Positions 38,050 to 49,753 of a stretch of DNA of 64,000 bases are shown here, one piece after another (the first letter of the stretch is position 1; each line of letters opens with the position of its first letter). The stretch comes from Kudoa neothunni (Eukaryota > Cnidaria). Under the pieces are notes generated by a model. It did no database searches. It was given only the letters and a program-made list of their open reading frames with translations, and was not told the origin of the DNA. A program made the translations under genes and the position numbers. The stretch is from NCBI GenBank assembly GCA_964304625.1, contig OZ199838.1, forward strand, positions 12,400,001-12,464,000, in the 5' to 3' direction.

Positions 38050-38328
38050 CCTATTATAGCTTCAAGATGCTACGCTGAATCTTGATCATCTTGGAGAAAG
38101 AATATTACCACGGACAGAGAAAATTCTCTCGATGTCTGTCGCTCTTGGTCTAATTGATTTTAATAAATTTTCCATTAATTCAATTTTATTTAATATTTTC
38201 AATTTCGAAATAATGTCTTCTTGCATCAACATTCGAATAAAATCAGTATCTTTTAAATCTTGATTCAGAAAACTTGTCTCTTCAATTAAGTAATCATTTA
38301 TTGAATTTTTATATTCATCTATCACATT
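38050..38328 (-). mobile_element. hAT transposase C-terminal remnant
   Basis: Minus-strand reading ends ...SIRPRATDIERIFSVRGNILSPR, which matches the hAT dimerisation region (ATDxERxFSxxxxILxPRR). A stop replaces the next residue where hAT proteins continue RNRLS. Only this fragment is visible and no inverted ends were identified. Confidence 0.65.
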
Positions 38329-38489
38329 TTGAATGGATTATATAAAAAACATATTAGTTGTAGTTGTTGTTAGGATGATGCTCATCACAAAAAACAAATA
38401 ACAAAAGAAGCGACGATTCTTCTTTGTCTAAAACTGAAATAGATATCTTGAAGAAGTTTTTTTGTCAAGCCTCCAGATATCATCGGAGA

Positions 38490-38777
38490 TGACCAAAACT
38501 ACATTATTGTCATAGATAAAATTCGTTTTCACCACTCTATCCAGAATTCTTATAACAGTTTTCCCTACAAAATTCATTCCCTACCGAGGTTTTCCTCTTT
38601 CTCAACTCCCGCTACGAGGTTGTTGTTCCAACAAATTCTCCGATTCCAGATAGGAAAAATATTCTGATTAGAATGAGAAACGCTTCAGACAAGGTGACCG
38701 AGCATAATCTAAAGGGTGATTTTCGGCATTCGGAGACATATTTTGGTCAATGTTTTCCTCTTACGGATATCAACAGT
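38490..38777 (+). other. Coding-like fragment, unidentified
   Basis: Two open stretches in different frames read PDIIGDDQNYIIVIDKIRF... and then EVFLFLNSRYEVVVPTN...FGQCFPLTDI. The composition is protein-like. The IVIDK context faintly recalls DDE transposases of the ISXO2 type, but this is not secure. Probably a decayed element coding region. Confidence 0.25.
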
Positions 38778-38896
38778 AGTTTGATTAAAATAATATGTAT
38801 ATTTGATATTTATTCATATAAAGTTCTCTTTGTTCATCTAGCGCTATTAAATAAAAAGAACAAATTGTTATTAACCCCAAGCTAAGGTATACCGGA

Positions 38897-39477
38897 CGAG
38901 GCTGCCAACGGGGTTTTAAAAAAATCCCAAGGATGGACAGCCAAAAAACCCTAGTTAAAAGTACAACACAAAATATAATCATACCTATTAAAGTTTTAAT
39001 CTTCTCCCGATTCGATAACTACTTTTTTAGACATTAAATTTAAATCTATCGTCGTAATATTGCAATTTTTTGGCGCGAACACTCACTTACTCATACTTAA
39101 TGTCTAATATACATCAATATGTTCACACTTAATTACTTCATAATTCTAGATATATTTTGAAATAAAGTTTAAATTTTCTGATAATGTGCGACAATGTTTA
39201 CTGAGTAATTAGGTAATCGTGTCCCGTTGAATAATCTTAAGTACTGTCGTTCAGCATCGTAAATATTTAAACCCTGAATGATATAATGCGAATAGCATAC
39301 GTTATTAAAAATATAAATAATAATGCCGCACATCAAAAAAAATTGTACTCTTATTCTATGTTTACAGGTTTTCAATAAAAACCCAGGATTTTATAAAAAT
39401 GAAAAAATCCTCCAAGAATCCAAGGTGATCATAAAAACCTCATGATCTTAGGGAAAACCCAAGGCCTGGCAGCCCTG
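38897..39477 (-). mobile_element. hAT-like TIR element, copy 2
   Basis: 581 bp with ends CGAGGCTGCCAACGGGG and, inverted, CAGGGCTGCCAGGCCTTGGG. Flanks ATACCGGA and ATACTGGG agree at 6 of 8 bases, consistent with an aged hAT target duplication. It shares its interior with copy 1 at 14569 in reverse orientation. Minus-strand frames conserved between copies give LNIYDAERQYLRLFNGT and VFAPKNCNITTIDLNL, but non-coding parts are equally conserved, so this is shared descent rather than proven selection. Confidence 0.65.
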
Positions 39478-39631
39478 ATACTGGGTTTGAATGCAAAACC
39501 CGGTATTTCATCTTTTAAAATCAATATTTGGTGATAAATCGAACTGTTATCAAACTTTTGTATCCCTAATTTTTAATATTATTCGGGTTTTAAGACAAGC
39601 TAGGCCCCAAACAAAATTCTCGACCCCTTAA

Positions 39632-40267
39632 CCCTTCCCGTACCGAGCTCAAAAAAATCCGTGTGTGCCCATGGGGTCCCTGAGAGACCCCCAGTAGAAA
39701 TCAGTTTTGAAAATATATTTTTATTTAAACAACTCAAAGCTACTCAAAGCATATTTCTAAGATATTTAACCCATAAACATTTATCAAACATTCGGGTAAC
39801 AACAGCACACGAGATCATCCATAGGTTATGACAACGCCTTAATCTCAAAATCAGGTTTCTACTTCATGTTATTCATTAAATATCACTCAGAACTCATTAC
39901 ATGATTAAATTAAGTTTAAATATAATTACGTTGAAACTCTCAACGAAACAACATTCACCAGACCATGATTGTTATGCATTAATCTTTGTTAATCCTTATC
40001 TTATAATTTAAATTTGAAAAATAATATAAATGAATATTTTGCAGTTGCAAAAATGATTATTATGAACGAAATCATCTGACCAATTAAAAATTTGAAGTCA
40101 TACTTCTTGTCAAAGTTCAATATAAATTAAAATTTCTATGTACTGATGTGCTAAATTAATAGGGGAGCATACATGAAATTTCAATAGAATAAATTTGGTT
40201 TGTTAGGAACTAGGAAGAAATTATCTTATTAGGGGTACCTAATATATCTTGCCTGGTACCGGAAAGG
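39632..40267. mobile_element. piggyBac-like MITE (TTAA on both sides)
   Basis: 636 bp. Inverted ends CCCTTCCCGTACCGAG and CCTTTCCGGTACCAGG, flanked by TTAA at 39628-39631 and 40268-40271. A subterminal dyad GGGGTC...GACCCC lies at 39673-39691. The interior is AT-rich without coding capacity. Confidence 0.7.
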
Positions 40268-40302
40268 TTAATCCCGAAATTTACAAGCCTATTCTGAAAC
40301 AA

Positions 40303-41207
40303 CGGGGCGCCCAATGAGTCTATCGGAAAACCCCAAGATCGCAATGAAAACACAATAATATTATTGAAATAAAAATTTTTATTTTAAACGCGTTTTCTAA
40401 TTGATGCCTTCAATTGAACCGTCTTCAACATCATCACAACCCTCAGTTAAGAAGGTTGATTTATTTTTCAAGCGCTCAAGGTATCGTTGTTTCACAGCAC
40501 TGCTGATCACATCATGTATTAGTTTAGTTGTTGGATGCGACGTCAAACACGTATTATCTTTTCTTCTGAACAACTGTTTTGGAAGAAGTTTACATTTTAC
40601 AGTTTTAACCTTTAATGAGTTAGTTTGGTTTTTATTGCGTTCATTAATGAGAAAAATTGCTCAAAATTTGTAGTAGCTGGAATTGTTGTCCATAGCATCT
40701 TGATAAAGCCAATCTTTAAGAACTTCTACTTATAACCAATCTTGGTTGAAGCACATATTATTCCACATTCTTTTTGAGCTCCGTTTGAATTTTCAACCAT
40801 ACTTTTAAATAATATACGTTCAAAACTTTAAAATATATTATTCAAAAAAACTAGAAATGATTAGGAAAAAGTTAAAATCTCCAAATACAGTCCGAGAATA
40901 ATAAGAATAATTGCTTAAATAACAATTATCCCAAGATGTGAAAACAGCATGTTGTCGACGATAGCAATATCTTTTTAAAACTTCGAAAAAATTTAATTCT
41001 CTCCATTACTAAAACAATAAATATGATTATTTTATCTAATTTTAAATCTTATAATTTATAAACTGATCTCAAAGAATTCAGTGATCTACAAGTATTGTAA
41101 ATAAACAACAAATTAACATTTAGCTTAGAATAAAAAAACCCCCAATAACCCAAGGCTAGTAGAAAAATCCCAAGATCTTCGGTAAAACTCAAGGTTTGGA
41201 CGCCCTG
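40303..41207 (-). mobile_element. hAT element remnant with transposase C-terminus
   Basis: 905 bp, ends CGGGGCGCCCAATGAG and inverted CAGGGCGTCCAAACC. Flanks TGAAACAA and TTAAACAT agree at 6 of 8 bases. Minus-strand reading near 40690-40610 gives TNFEQFFSLMNAIKTKLTH, which matches the hAT C-terminal ERFFSLMNxIKTKLR motif. The coding remainder is decayed. It begins 32 bp after the TTAA of the preceding MITE. Confidence 0.65.
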
Positions 41208-41588
41208 TTAAACATGAACAGCACGCAAGCGTAGGGAACGATCTGAAAAGATATAGCGTAACGTCCCTCACTTACTGTAGCTGAGTTGAGATTAACAATA
41301 ATCATTGAATTTGGACGCAAGACAATTAAGAAGCATTTTAATTTTTGAATAAAAATAATCTCAATAGATTTTACTACGAACGAAAATTGTTCCACAGCAT
41401 TATTGCTATTCTCTATGTCAAAAACTTCTAAAATATACACCATTCTCTTCATAGAAACAATTAGATATTAGTTACATAATTTTCAACAATTAATGATGAT
41501 GATAATAATAATAATAATGAGAATGAATGTTCAAGATATGACGCAAAGCTAAATTGAAATCAACATGCTAAGTTTAGACTTCGAAGTT
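41208..41588. other. 5' flank of the eIF3g gene
   Basis: Contains a short ATG/ATA trinucleotide run near 41490-41520. A minus-strand ORF at 41189-41452 has no domain. No promoter motif called. Confidence 0.35.
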
Positions 41589-42673
41589 ATGAATGCGCAA
41601 GCGCAGGAACACGAGATGTCCGTCGAGGGGTATACCCTTTTGCATATATTTTCACTGGTTAAACTAATTTTATTCAAATATATTTAGATATAAACTTTTA
41701 AGTACAAACTACATATTCCAGGATGTGGAGTTGGTGGATGATATGACCCCATCATCAACTGAGCCAATTTCAATAACTTATCCGACCTACCTAAAGGTTA
41801 TTCAGTATGTGGCTAAGGCTGATCATAAATATGATCTATTGGAGAAAATATATCGTCAAGATTTGTCTGAGGAGATCGAACGACGCAAAGTACATTGATA
41901 TTCGTTGGATCCACAAAAGTTAACCTCGATATTTCCTAACTTAGGCATTGCCAAAGTTTTACAAAGAAGAGATGGCGAAACAATTGCATTTTGTGAGGGT
42001 GGATGTCGTCAACAGCCAGGTTGGTTATAAGGATGTTTCTTTGATTGATGCCTATGTTATATCTGATATTATTGTAACAGATGGGTGGTGATACACAAGT
42101 TCAAATGGATAAGGTTGAGGAAACCAAACTGGTTGCAGGTGGCTGTAGAGTATGTGGTGGTGCACATTTCACTTCGAATTGTCCTCGTTCTGCCTCAGCA
42201 TACGCTCCAAGTATTATTTGATCGGTTTAAATATGAGCAGTGTGATTAATTGGACAATTGTAGAAGAGTACGATTTGTCGGTGACTGACAATCACTCGAT
42301 GAATCTCAACGTTGTAACCGATTATTGTTATTCGATAAGGGTGTTGAATTTGCCTCGAAATTGTACCGAGGACGATTGGAAGAAAACAATTCAATTGTTG
42401 CAAGAAAACGCTCAATTTAGAATACGTATGATTGGTATACGCAAGGGGAATTTTAATGTAAGTAGTTCTGTGTATCTGGTTTTATTGTCGATTGATAATT
42501 CGATTCAAATAATTCTCACTTATTTATCACTGTTAATTGTTATTTTATAGGGTACCTGTATTGTGTCATACAAAAGTAAAGATGACGCCGACCGCGGTCT
42601 ACGCATTTTCAATAAAATGAAATACGGAACCAGTATTTTGGATTGCACGCTCGCCGATGACAATAGACGATAA
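41589..42673 (+). CDS. EIF3G: Translation initiation factor 3 subunit G (eIF3g)
   Basis: Exons: 41589-41621, 41722-41889, 41945-42019, 42081-42210, 42264-42457, 42551-42673. They total 723 nt, 240 residues (human 320). The order matches eIF3g. An N-terminal region YLKVIQYVAKADHKYDLLEKI parallels the VTEYKIDEDGKKFKIV block; a CCHC zinc knuckle CRVCGGAHFTSNCP parallels CRICKGDHWTTRCP; and a C-terminal RRM begins SIRVLNLPRNCTEDD and ends ILDCTLAD. eIF3g binds eIF4B and mRNA in the 43S pre-initiation complex. The RRM's RNP1 site reads GTCIVSYK, lacking the usual aromatic pair. The first exon is uncertain: an alternative is ATG at 41565 with donor at 41586. Its stop lies 45 bp from the FNTA stop. 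Confidence 0.85.
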
Positions 42674-42718
42674 CAATGAAAAACACAATAGAATTATTTT
42701 TATGTGAAATAATGCGTG

Positions 42719-44290
42719 TTAGGATGTTGTTATTGTGGATGAGAGTAGTTGACTTTTTAAAAATTCCCAGTATCCTTTTCTCACTGGGTCTATAATATTG
42801 GCGAGCATATCCATCGATTTCACAGTGAATTCGTTGGTGTATGTTTGATCAGCATTGTTACTGTTGTGATTGTTGTTGTAGTAGTAGTGGGCCACAAAAT
42901 CCAATTTTAATCTTCTTATGTCATTGTTTGTTGGAGGGTAATCGTCAAAATTGAGTTGTTCTTTGAATTGTTGTATCGTTTCGAGTTGAGTGAGATTATC
43001 GATGTATTTAAATAACCTATGTTGCCATTTCAATTTGAAAACAATAACAACAACAGATAGGACTATCGTTGGTATGGGGAATAATCTTAAGCCTGAAATT
43101 AGAAAATAGTTAGTAACGACGTAGAATCTAGCTCTACCGAATTTGTAGTGTCTAACTCGAATTACTACAATAAACTATTGTCGCGTTGATTAGTGAGTTT
43201 AGTACCCAAACAACAGAAATGATATTAAATATCCTCCATTATTGTTAATATCTTAAACATGAAAATATGACGAATTCAATACCAATACGCAGATTTTAAA
43301 TTGACGACATCTAGTCCCATAAACATAAATTTTTAAACTACGTAAGCTTATCTGCGCATTAAACATATTTTAGTATTTAAAAGAGACCCTGTACCAACGA
43401 CCATAATTTTAGTTTAATCAATGTATCAGACAATAACCCCGTCAAATAGTTCCACGCGCATTCATTGTCGGGGTTCATCTTAAGATGATAATCCACAATG
43501 TATTGGAGTTCATTTTGTAGGATGGCTTTGTTCGAAAACTCGTTATTGTGAAGCATAATTTGATAACGAAAATTCCACACACTGTTATTGTAGGGATCAT
43601 CTTTGAGTTGTTGTTCTACCATTTGCATTTCTTGAACATTGTTCCACATTTTGAAATAATCCAGCAACCAATAACGATATTGCCAAGCATGATAATTTTT
43701 GGTATCCTCGATTAGCACCAAGTCGCAGAATTCGAATTCTCCATCGGGACTGTCGAGTATTTTTATCAACTCCATTCGATGGTACCTAACAACCGAATGA
43801 ATTGAAAAAAATCATCCCCACAGAATAAAATCGCACCATAATTGGTACACTTTCAAATCATTTAGTATCAGTTTCGAAACGAATTTCAATTCTGCGCGTA
43901 CATCTTTGTTGAGATGGTCCAACAACTCTCTACGATGTGACCTACATTCACGTATTCTAGTCGATCCATTTTGGTCACTAACAAAGAAATATACCACAGT
44001 GAGTAGTTGGCGAGGTTTTGATCGATCGCGTCAGTGACTAACTCAAAAACACGCTCGCTTTTCTCACCGCTTGCAACCACGGCTTTGTAATAACCGAATA
44101 TATCAAGGTCTAAAAAGGGCAAACGCTTAAATTACACCAATCCACCAAAACTATTAATTTTACATTTATCGCTGTACACAATTTGACAAATTGGAATATT
44201 AATGTCGTCCAATGGAAGTGGTTTCACATCACTCCACTCTGGACGATCCCTATAGAATATATAACCACCCGATTGCATCGATTGCGTCAT
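42719..44290 (-). CDS. FNTA: Protein farnesyl/geranylgeranyltransferase alpha subunit (FNTA)
   Basis: Minus-strand exons: 44290-44152, 44109-43995, 43941-43837, 43785-43388, 43092-42719. They total 1131 nt, 376 residues (human 379). The start region GGYIFYRDRPEWSDVKPLP matches YRDRAEWADIDPVP. Five PFTA repeats show the W signature: NYSLWSHRRELL, VYQLWYHRMELI, NYHAWQYRYWLL, NNSVWNFRYQIM, NECAWNYLTGLL. The C-terminus has RKGYWEFLKSQL (human RKEYWRYIGRSL). FNTA is the shared alpha subunit of farnesyltransferase and geranylgeranyltransferase I, which prenylate CaaX proteins such as Ras and Rho. The last junction (donor GTCTCT at 43387) is the least certain. The residues just after it are unusually hydrophobic. 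Confidence 0.88.
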
Positions 44291-44657
44291 TTGCAGCAGT
44301 GAGGTTTTGCGCACCTACGAACCTAGCTGATATATTTTCCTGCGTGCGCTTATTTCCTCTGATCGTTTTGCTTTACATTGGACAAAGCAACGTTAATAGT
44401 GATTAAAATTCTTGGTTTGATTTTACATCTTTTGCCCCCCCCCCCCCCTAATGTTTAGAAATTTTCTTATTATGATCGTTATTTAACGACAGGTTGCTGA
44501 TCGCACTCGTTAGGCGATTTCTGACTGGGCTTCGATTTTATCATGCTCTAAAAATATAAATTGCAATTATTATGGCTGGTTTAATGATTAGATATATTAA
44601 TTTTAGGCGCCAAAAATGTGCCACTAATAATCAATAAACATTATATATATATAGAAA
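44291..44657. other. Spacer upstream of FNTA and downstream of the Ig receptor
   Basis: Holds a homopolymer of about a dozen C near 44435-44448 and a short (TA)n near 44642. No gene seen. Confidence 0.4.
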
Positions 44658-46438
44658 TCATACAAAGGCACTGTTGGAAACATTAATTTTTTTGATTTTC
44701 TGTTTCTGACATTGATTTGTGGGTGGTGTTTGTTTTTTCTGTTTTTTATCGCATGTTTTATCGCGCTGTCGCGTCTCTTTTATTGATTTTTTACCCACTA
44801 CAGGTGATGCAGGTGGAGAATGCGATATGACAGGAGTTTTGCACTGGGTCGTTATGTTGGTCTGCTTACCCCTCCCGGTTGTTTTTTCGTTGGTTTTTGG
44901 CTCGTTGTGACTATGCTGTTGCATAACGTTAATTATTTGTTGTGGGTAGTAGTGAATTTTAGGGAGAGGGGCAACTTGAGGAGGAGGAGTATGATGGGCT
45001 TGGTTTTGGCACAGTTTCGGAGGGGAGCCATTAGCTTTACCAGTATCACATTGGGCTTGCTTAACGTTTACTTGGTGATTATAATTCACCGGATAACAAC
45101 TTCTGCCCTAGCATTAATAAATAATGGCTTATTCCAGTAATCATAATATATTTAAAACTACCACAGGCCTTCCTTTTGGTGCGGGCGGTTTTTTATTGTG
45201 GTTGTTAAAATTTGGAGGTGCTCGATTTCCTCCTGCATCATCACAATCATTTCTATCAATTATCATTATTTATCATGTTAATCAATATCAATGATCTTAC
45301 ATCTTCATGCAGTAATAAGCTTCTAAATTAAATCAAATTAGATTAGATTAAAATATATTTGAGGGTGATGAATATACTACCTCGCTCGCTTTTCCTCTTC
45401 ATGTACATCACAAGACCCCAACATCATAGAGGCCATCAAAAATGCACCCAAAATCGAACATACTACAGCAACTGTACTCACAGTTTGATCGTCATATACG
45501 ATGGATTCATTGTATCCTACACGCGAAAAATATTATAATATGCAGAAATTAATACAAACGGTTGAAACTCGGTAAGAGAACAAAACAACCCGCATAAATC
45601 TAAGCTCTTACTTTTCACAAAAACTTTCATCATTTTTTCTCGGTATATTGTATCATCAGTGAAGACCTGACATTTAACTTCCTCGTCCTTCCATGATACA
45701 TCAATGTAGTTGATCATACTCACGTATTTTATAACACGCAGAGTTTCATTTGGTAAAGACAACAGTCTAGTTTCAAAAGGCAGGTAGAAAGGCGGCGTAA
45801 ATTTCACATTTGGAAATGGATATCCTGACACAATGCAATAGATTTCCACTTCATCGCCTGTTATAGCTATGTCCGGACGTTGTTCGAGGTAATAGACTGG
45901 TTTTTTGGTGATTCTTAATCGGATACAACTGGTCTCCATCACAAACCCTGCAGTAGCGAATCCACATACAAAACAATTCCCATCTTGTTCGTTTATGTTG
46001 CCACGAAGTGAAATCTGAAACTCTCCTTCAGCTCCAATGTCACCACCTACCACATCGTAACGATCATCGTCAACAGATTCCAATTTTCCTGTGGTTGGAT
46101 TTCGTGTAGCAAACGTCACATTGGAACCTATCCTACAAGCCACTATGTAATCCAAAATGAAATTTTCATATTTGAAAATAAATGGTTCGCTAAAAGTGTC
46201 GTTTTCAAATTCGGCAAGTGTTTCCAACTCTGGAGATGCCACATATATTAGATCATCCGCCGATGGAACTATACTCATAAATCACACATTACAATTCAAC
46301 AAATGCATAAAGATAATTATAATTTAATGAATGAATGAATGAATGAAACCTACCAGCTAAAATAGTCGCAATATATGTCAAATTGAGCAGTAATAACAAA
46401 TGAGGGATCTTAATTTTACAACGGCTGGCCACTTTCAT
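44658..46438 (-). CDS. Ig-like type I membrane protein with Pro-rich tail
   Basis: Minus-strand exons: 46438-46354, 46268-45612, 45516-45381, 45252-45162, 45107-44658. They total 1419 nt, 472 residues. Signal peptide MKVASRCKIK then IPHLLLLLNLTYIATILA. The ectodomain has two Ig-like units. The first has Cys pairs around ACRIGSNVTF and NCFVCGFA; the second is clearer, with VEIYCIVSGYPFPNVKF and EEVKCQVFTDD. A membrane segment VSTVAVVCSILGAFLMASMM follows. The cytoplasmic tail of about 190 residues is rich in Pro, Lys, Asn and Gln, with SH3-ligand-like stretches (KKPPAPKGRP, HTPPPQVAPLP, SPPASPVVGKK). It is a plausible adhesion or signalling receptor; no orthologue was recognised. A gene encoding an SH3 protein lies next to it on the same strand. 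Confidence 0.78.
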
Positions 46439-46909
46439 TAGTTAGTATAGTTGGTGAGCAACGATTCTCGGTGCTATATAACAATGCCACACGGCAGGTC
46501 GGCTTTAAGTAAAGATTGGAGGTAAAGTTAAGATCCCTCAAAGGTGGCAATTATGATCATCATCTGTTAGCTATTAATTCTTTTACACAATAATCAGTGT
46601 ATATGGAGATAAAAAACGAATGTAATAAAATGATGACTAGTCAACATTTGTGGAATACAATAAGTGTACAAGACAATCAACTCCTAAGGGACCTAAACCA
46701 GTCTTTGAGACGGTTAATAAAATTGAAGATCCCAACAACTACAAGTAATTCAACTCATCTTTATTTGTAGGAGTAACAATAATTTCGTTAGCTTATTTGT
46801 TAGATGGTGTAAACTTATATTATTTTACGCAGCGACCTAAGCTTAGCAGGTATGTAGTTGATCAAATAAACACTCAGTTTTAACAATAAAAAATCTAATA
46901 CAATTTTTA
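46439..46909. other. Spacer between Ig receptor and SH3 gene
   Basis: No coding feature. It should contain the Ig-receptor promoter, but no specific element was identified. Confidence 0.35.
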
Positions 46910-48269
46910 TCAAACTTTGTTGACACTCTCGATGTTAGGAGTGGAAGATATTTTCCGGAAAGAGCTCTCATCCAAGTGTAGTGTAATTCGTTCGAATGTG
47001 GTCCTTCTTTCGATGTAATAAGTTGCATAAATATTTTTCGAGGACAACTGATTTTCCTTCAGTGTCGCTGCTGAGTCGTCTGTAGCCGATTGAGGTTGAT
47101 CGATCGAAACAGACGAAACTGCAGATTTATCATTTTGAGATGAGACTCTCGGCAAGTTTTCATTAGTGTCTTCAGATTTCGCTGCGTCACCTATTATTGG
47201 AATACACGTTAGAAAATGTTGATTCAGATGAAAAGCTGGCCATTGTTTTAATATTTGTATATATGTATATATAAAGTATTACTGCTCCTGAGCAAGTTGG
47301 ATGAGAGTTTTTTAAAATTGGGGATATTCTAAAAACAAACCATTACACCCACAACAACCAAACGACTTCCGAACAATACCCCTGATATAATAGGTCGGCA
47401 TTTAGCGAGAGTACCACTTTTTATAAATTTGTTTACAAATTGAGCAAAATTTAATTTTTTGTTAACTGAAGTTTCACTACGTCGATGCATGATCCGCGGT
47501 TTTCCGTCGGATCCATTATCGTCACCAGCGGTATTGTCTGAGCCTTGTACAGGCTTATTGGCTTTATCACAATTAGCAACAAATTTTTCATTAAGTGTTG
47601 CCGATCGTGAGTGCATTATATTTGGATCCATGTACTGCACATGTTGAATCGAAAATGTACCAATAGAATCAAGTAGATCTTTGGTGATTTTTCCAATCAA
47701 TTCATTATTATCTGAATAACCAACAAATTCAATAGTGTCGCCAACTTTCATATCCAATTCTTCTGATGTTTTATTTGTGATGCTTTTTATGGCAAGAAAT
47801 TTGTCTCCATAATCTATTATTTCTCAACGTCAAACACATTTGTTAAATTCATCATTGAATACTGTATTCTGGTCGCGTTGGAAGGTTGTTTGTAGGGTTG
47901 GATTTCACAGAATAATCACTACTATTACGTCGGGAGCAATGGTCTATCGATTGCAAATCATCTGATGTGTTGTTTCTTTTGATACGTCCCAACATGTGCT
48001 TACCTAGTTTGTAGTTTGGATCACCCCTTAAATTTCCATTCTCGCATATTTTCTCCAATATTACACTGCTATTATTGATACATGTGGTAGCCGATCGTCT
48101 GTGAAACTTCATGTCCAACTCGCCTATTTATATGATAAATATTTATGCTTGTATATGTGTGGATGTGAACTTGAAAGAGATTTATTTGTATAGGATTTGA
48201 TGAATAGGGATCCGAGTGGCGAATGATTCAGCTTTGTATTGTCGGAAGTCTCAGTTTCACACCATCCAC
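46910..48269 (-). CDS. SH3-domain protein, 5' end not found
   Basis: Minus-strand exons: 48269-48171, 48123-47863, 47813-47380, 47328-47283, 47190-46910. They give 372 codons plus a stop. Exon 47813-47380 starts an SH3 domain: KFLAIKSITNKTSEELDMKV, then GDTIEFVGYSDNNELIGKI and IGTFSIQHV, matching the A-Y...DELSxKxGDxI...G.FPxNYV plan. The first visible exon (GWCETE...GSLFIKSYTN) looks like the second half of another SH3, whose first half must be in an upstream exon that I could not find. Between and after are Ser/Arg-rich stretches (HRRSAT, SRRNSSDY, HRRSETS) that could be phosphorylated. The role is probably that of an adaptor. Adjacent to the Pro-rich receptor gene; a physical partnership is inference. 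Confidence 0.65.
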
Positions 48270-49440
48270 CTATTAAATATACAAATATACATCGCGTTTT
48301 ATTATGTAAGAAAATATAAGTACACACTTTTTTCTTATTTTATCTGATTATAATTAATTTTTGCGCATCAATTTGAATTACCTAATTAATCTAATCACTA
48401 ACCATATAGCCTATCAGTTCGTAATTGTTTTTCGGTTCTATTAACAAACCGAAGAGGAGTGTTGAAGCATTTATCTATTAAAAGTAAATCTATTAATTTA
48501 TCCAAGTGGTTGCCCAACTAAAATTTATCAGTTGTATCAGGTTATCTGGGTATTAGGAATTAGAAGAAAGTTGACTTCTTAAGAGCTTAACTATTCACCA
48601 ATCTAAAATATAGGTTACATTAAGTCCTTTAAAGTTAATTATGAATAATTCTCAAATATTTTTAATTTAAATTTATTTTTAGACGAAATAAATTTTCAAA
48701 AATAAATTAAAATCGATACAAAAGGAGCAATCAAAAATTCCCTTCCAACCCTTCAAATCCTTCCAATTTTATTAGAGTTCTTTTTTTGAAATAAATTTGA
48801 TGCTTACTTTGAAAAACATTCTACCAATGGTTCTAATGTGATAATCTAAGAGATGCCATATTTTACTAATCTCAGATTATTTATGAGGAAAAGGAAATTA
48901 AACTTCTAATATACTAAAAATTGATTACACTCCGATGAATTTTAATTTTAGTGTTAAAATAACTACCCAAGATTTTTATTTATCAAATCAAATCATAAAT
49001 AATATTGAATTTAAAGGAACAAAAATAAATTTAATCTGAAAGCTCAATTCAGCTGTAAAACTAATAAAATTCGATCAATAATCCTCATGTTCCTATGATA
49101 AATACATTCGTTAGAATTCGTCAGATTTCGCTAGGAAAGTTTTTAATTTAAAACATAATATTCGAGAAGATTACTTATTAATATTGTGTTAAAAATATTT
49201 TATTTATTATATGAGCAAGTGGTGTAATATTTATTGAAATCTTGACGTAAAAATGTTCGTAGGGTGAATTTTGCAACAATTTTCCTTGGAAATATTTAAA
49301 AATCGCACATTTTGTTCGTGCACTTGGTGTAAAATATTTTGAAGTAATAGATAAGGTAGAAACCTTAAGATTTTGGATTATTCAAAAATTATCTTCTAAC
49401 CATATTATCATTAGCGTTTTTTTGTATACAAAAAACGCAT
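48270..49440. other. Spacer upstream of the SH3 gene
   Basis: Expected to hold the missing 5' exon(s) of the SH3 gene, but no convincing candidate was found. AT-rich. Confidence 0.3.
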
Positions 49441-49730
49441 TTAAACGTTACAAATCAACTAAATGGAATAATTCCATCATAAGCCATCTTTACTTATTGC
49501 ATATTTACCCGACTTCTCAGTGTTCATTCTCGTCAGATTCTTACGACATATCAGTTGTAAAATACTCATAATCAATTTCAAAATAATTTAAATCATCATT
49601 ATAACTATTATCAATTAAATCCATCTCCATTTCCGCAACAATATAATTAAACGGGAAGTCGCGTGACCTTTTTCGTTTGAATAATTACGGCATAACTTCA
49701 AGTTTATCCATCAGATAAACCTAACATTGG
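49441..49730 (-). mobile_element. Possible piggyBac transposase N-terminal remnant
   Basis: Minus-strand reading gives acidic, interrupted stretches such as MEMDLIDNSYNDDLNYFEID and SDENEH, like the acidic N-termini of piggyBac transposases. A dyad TTTGGGGT...ACCCCCAAA lies 500 bp away at about 50224-50249. Element borders were not found, so the call is tentative. Confidence 0.3.
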
Positions 49731-49731
49731 A

Positions 49732-49753
49732 TATATATATATATATATATATA
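49732..49753. repeat. (AT)n microsatellite
   Basis: About eleven AT units. Similar runs lie at 11518-11542, 15789-15810 and 19876-19895. Confidence 0.9.

Noticed and set aside
44719-45140. Plus-strand ORFs opposite the receptor tail
   Set aside because: They are antisense shadows of the Pro/Lys/Gln-rich minus-strand exon, whose splicing and composition are coherent.
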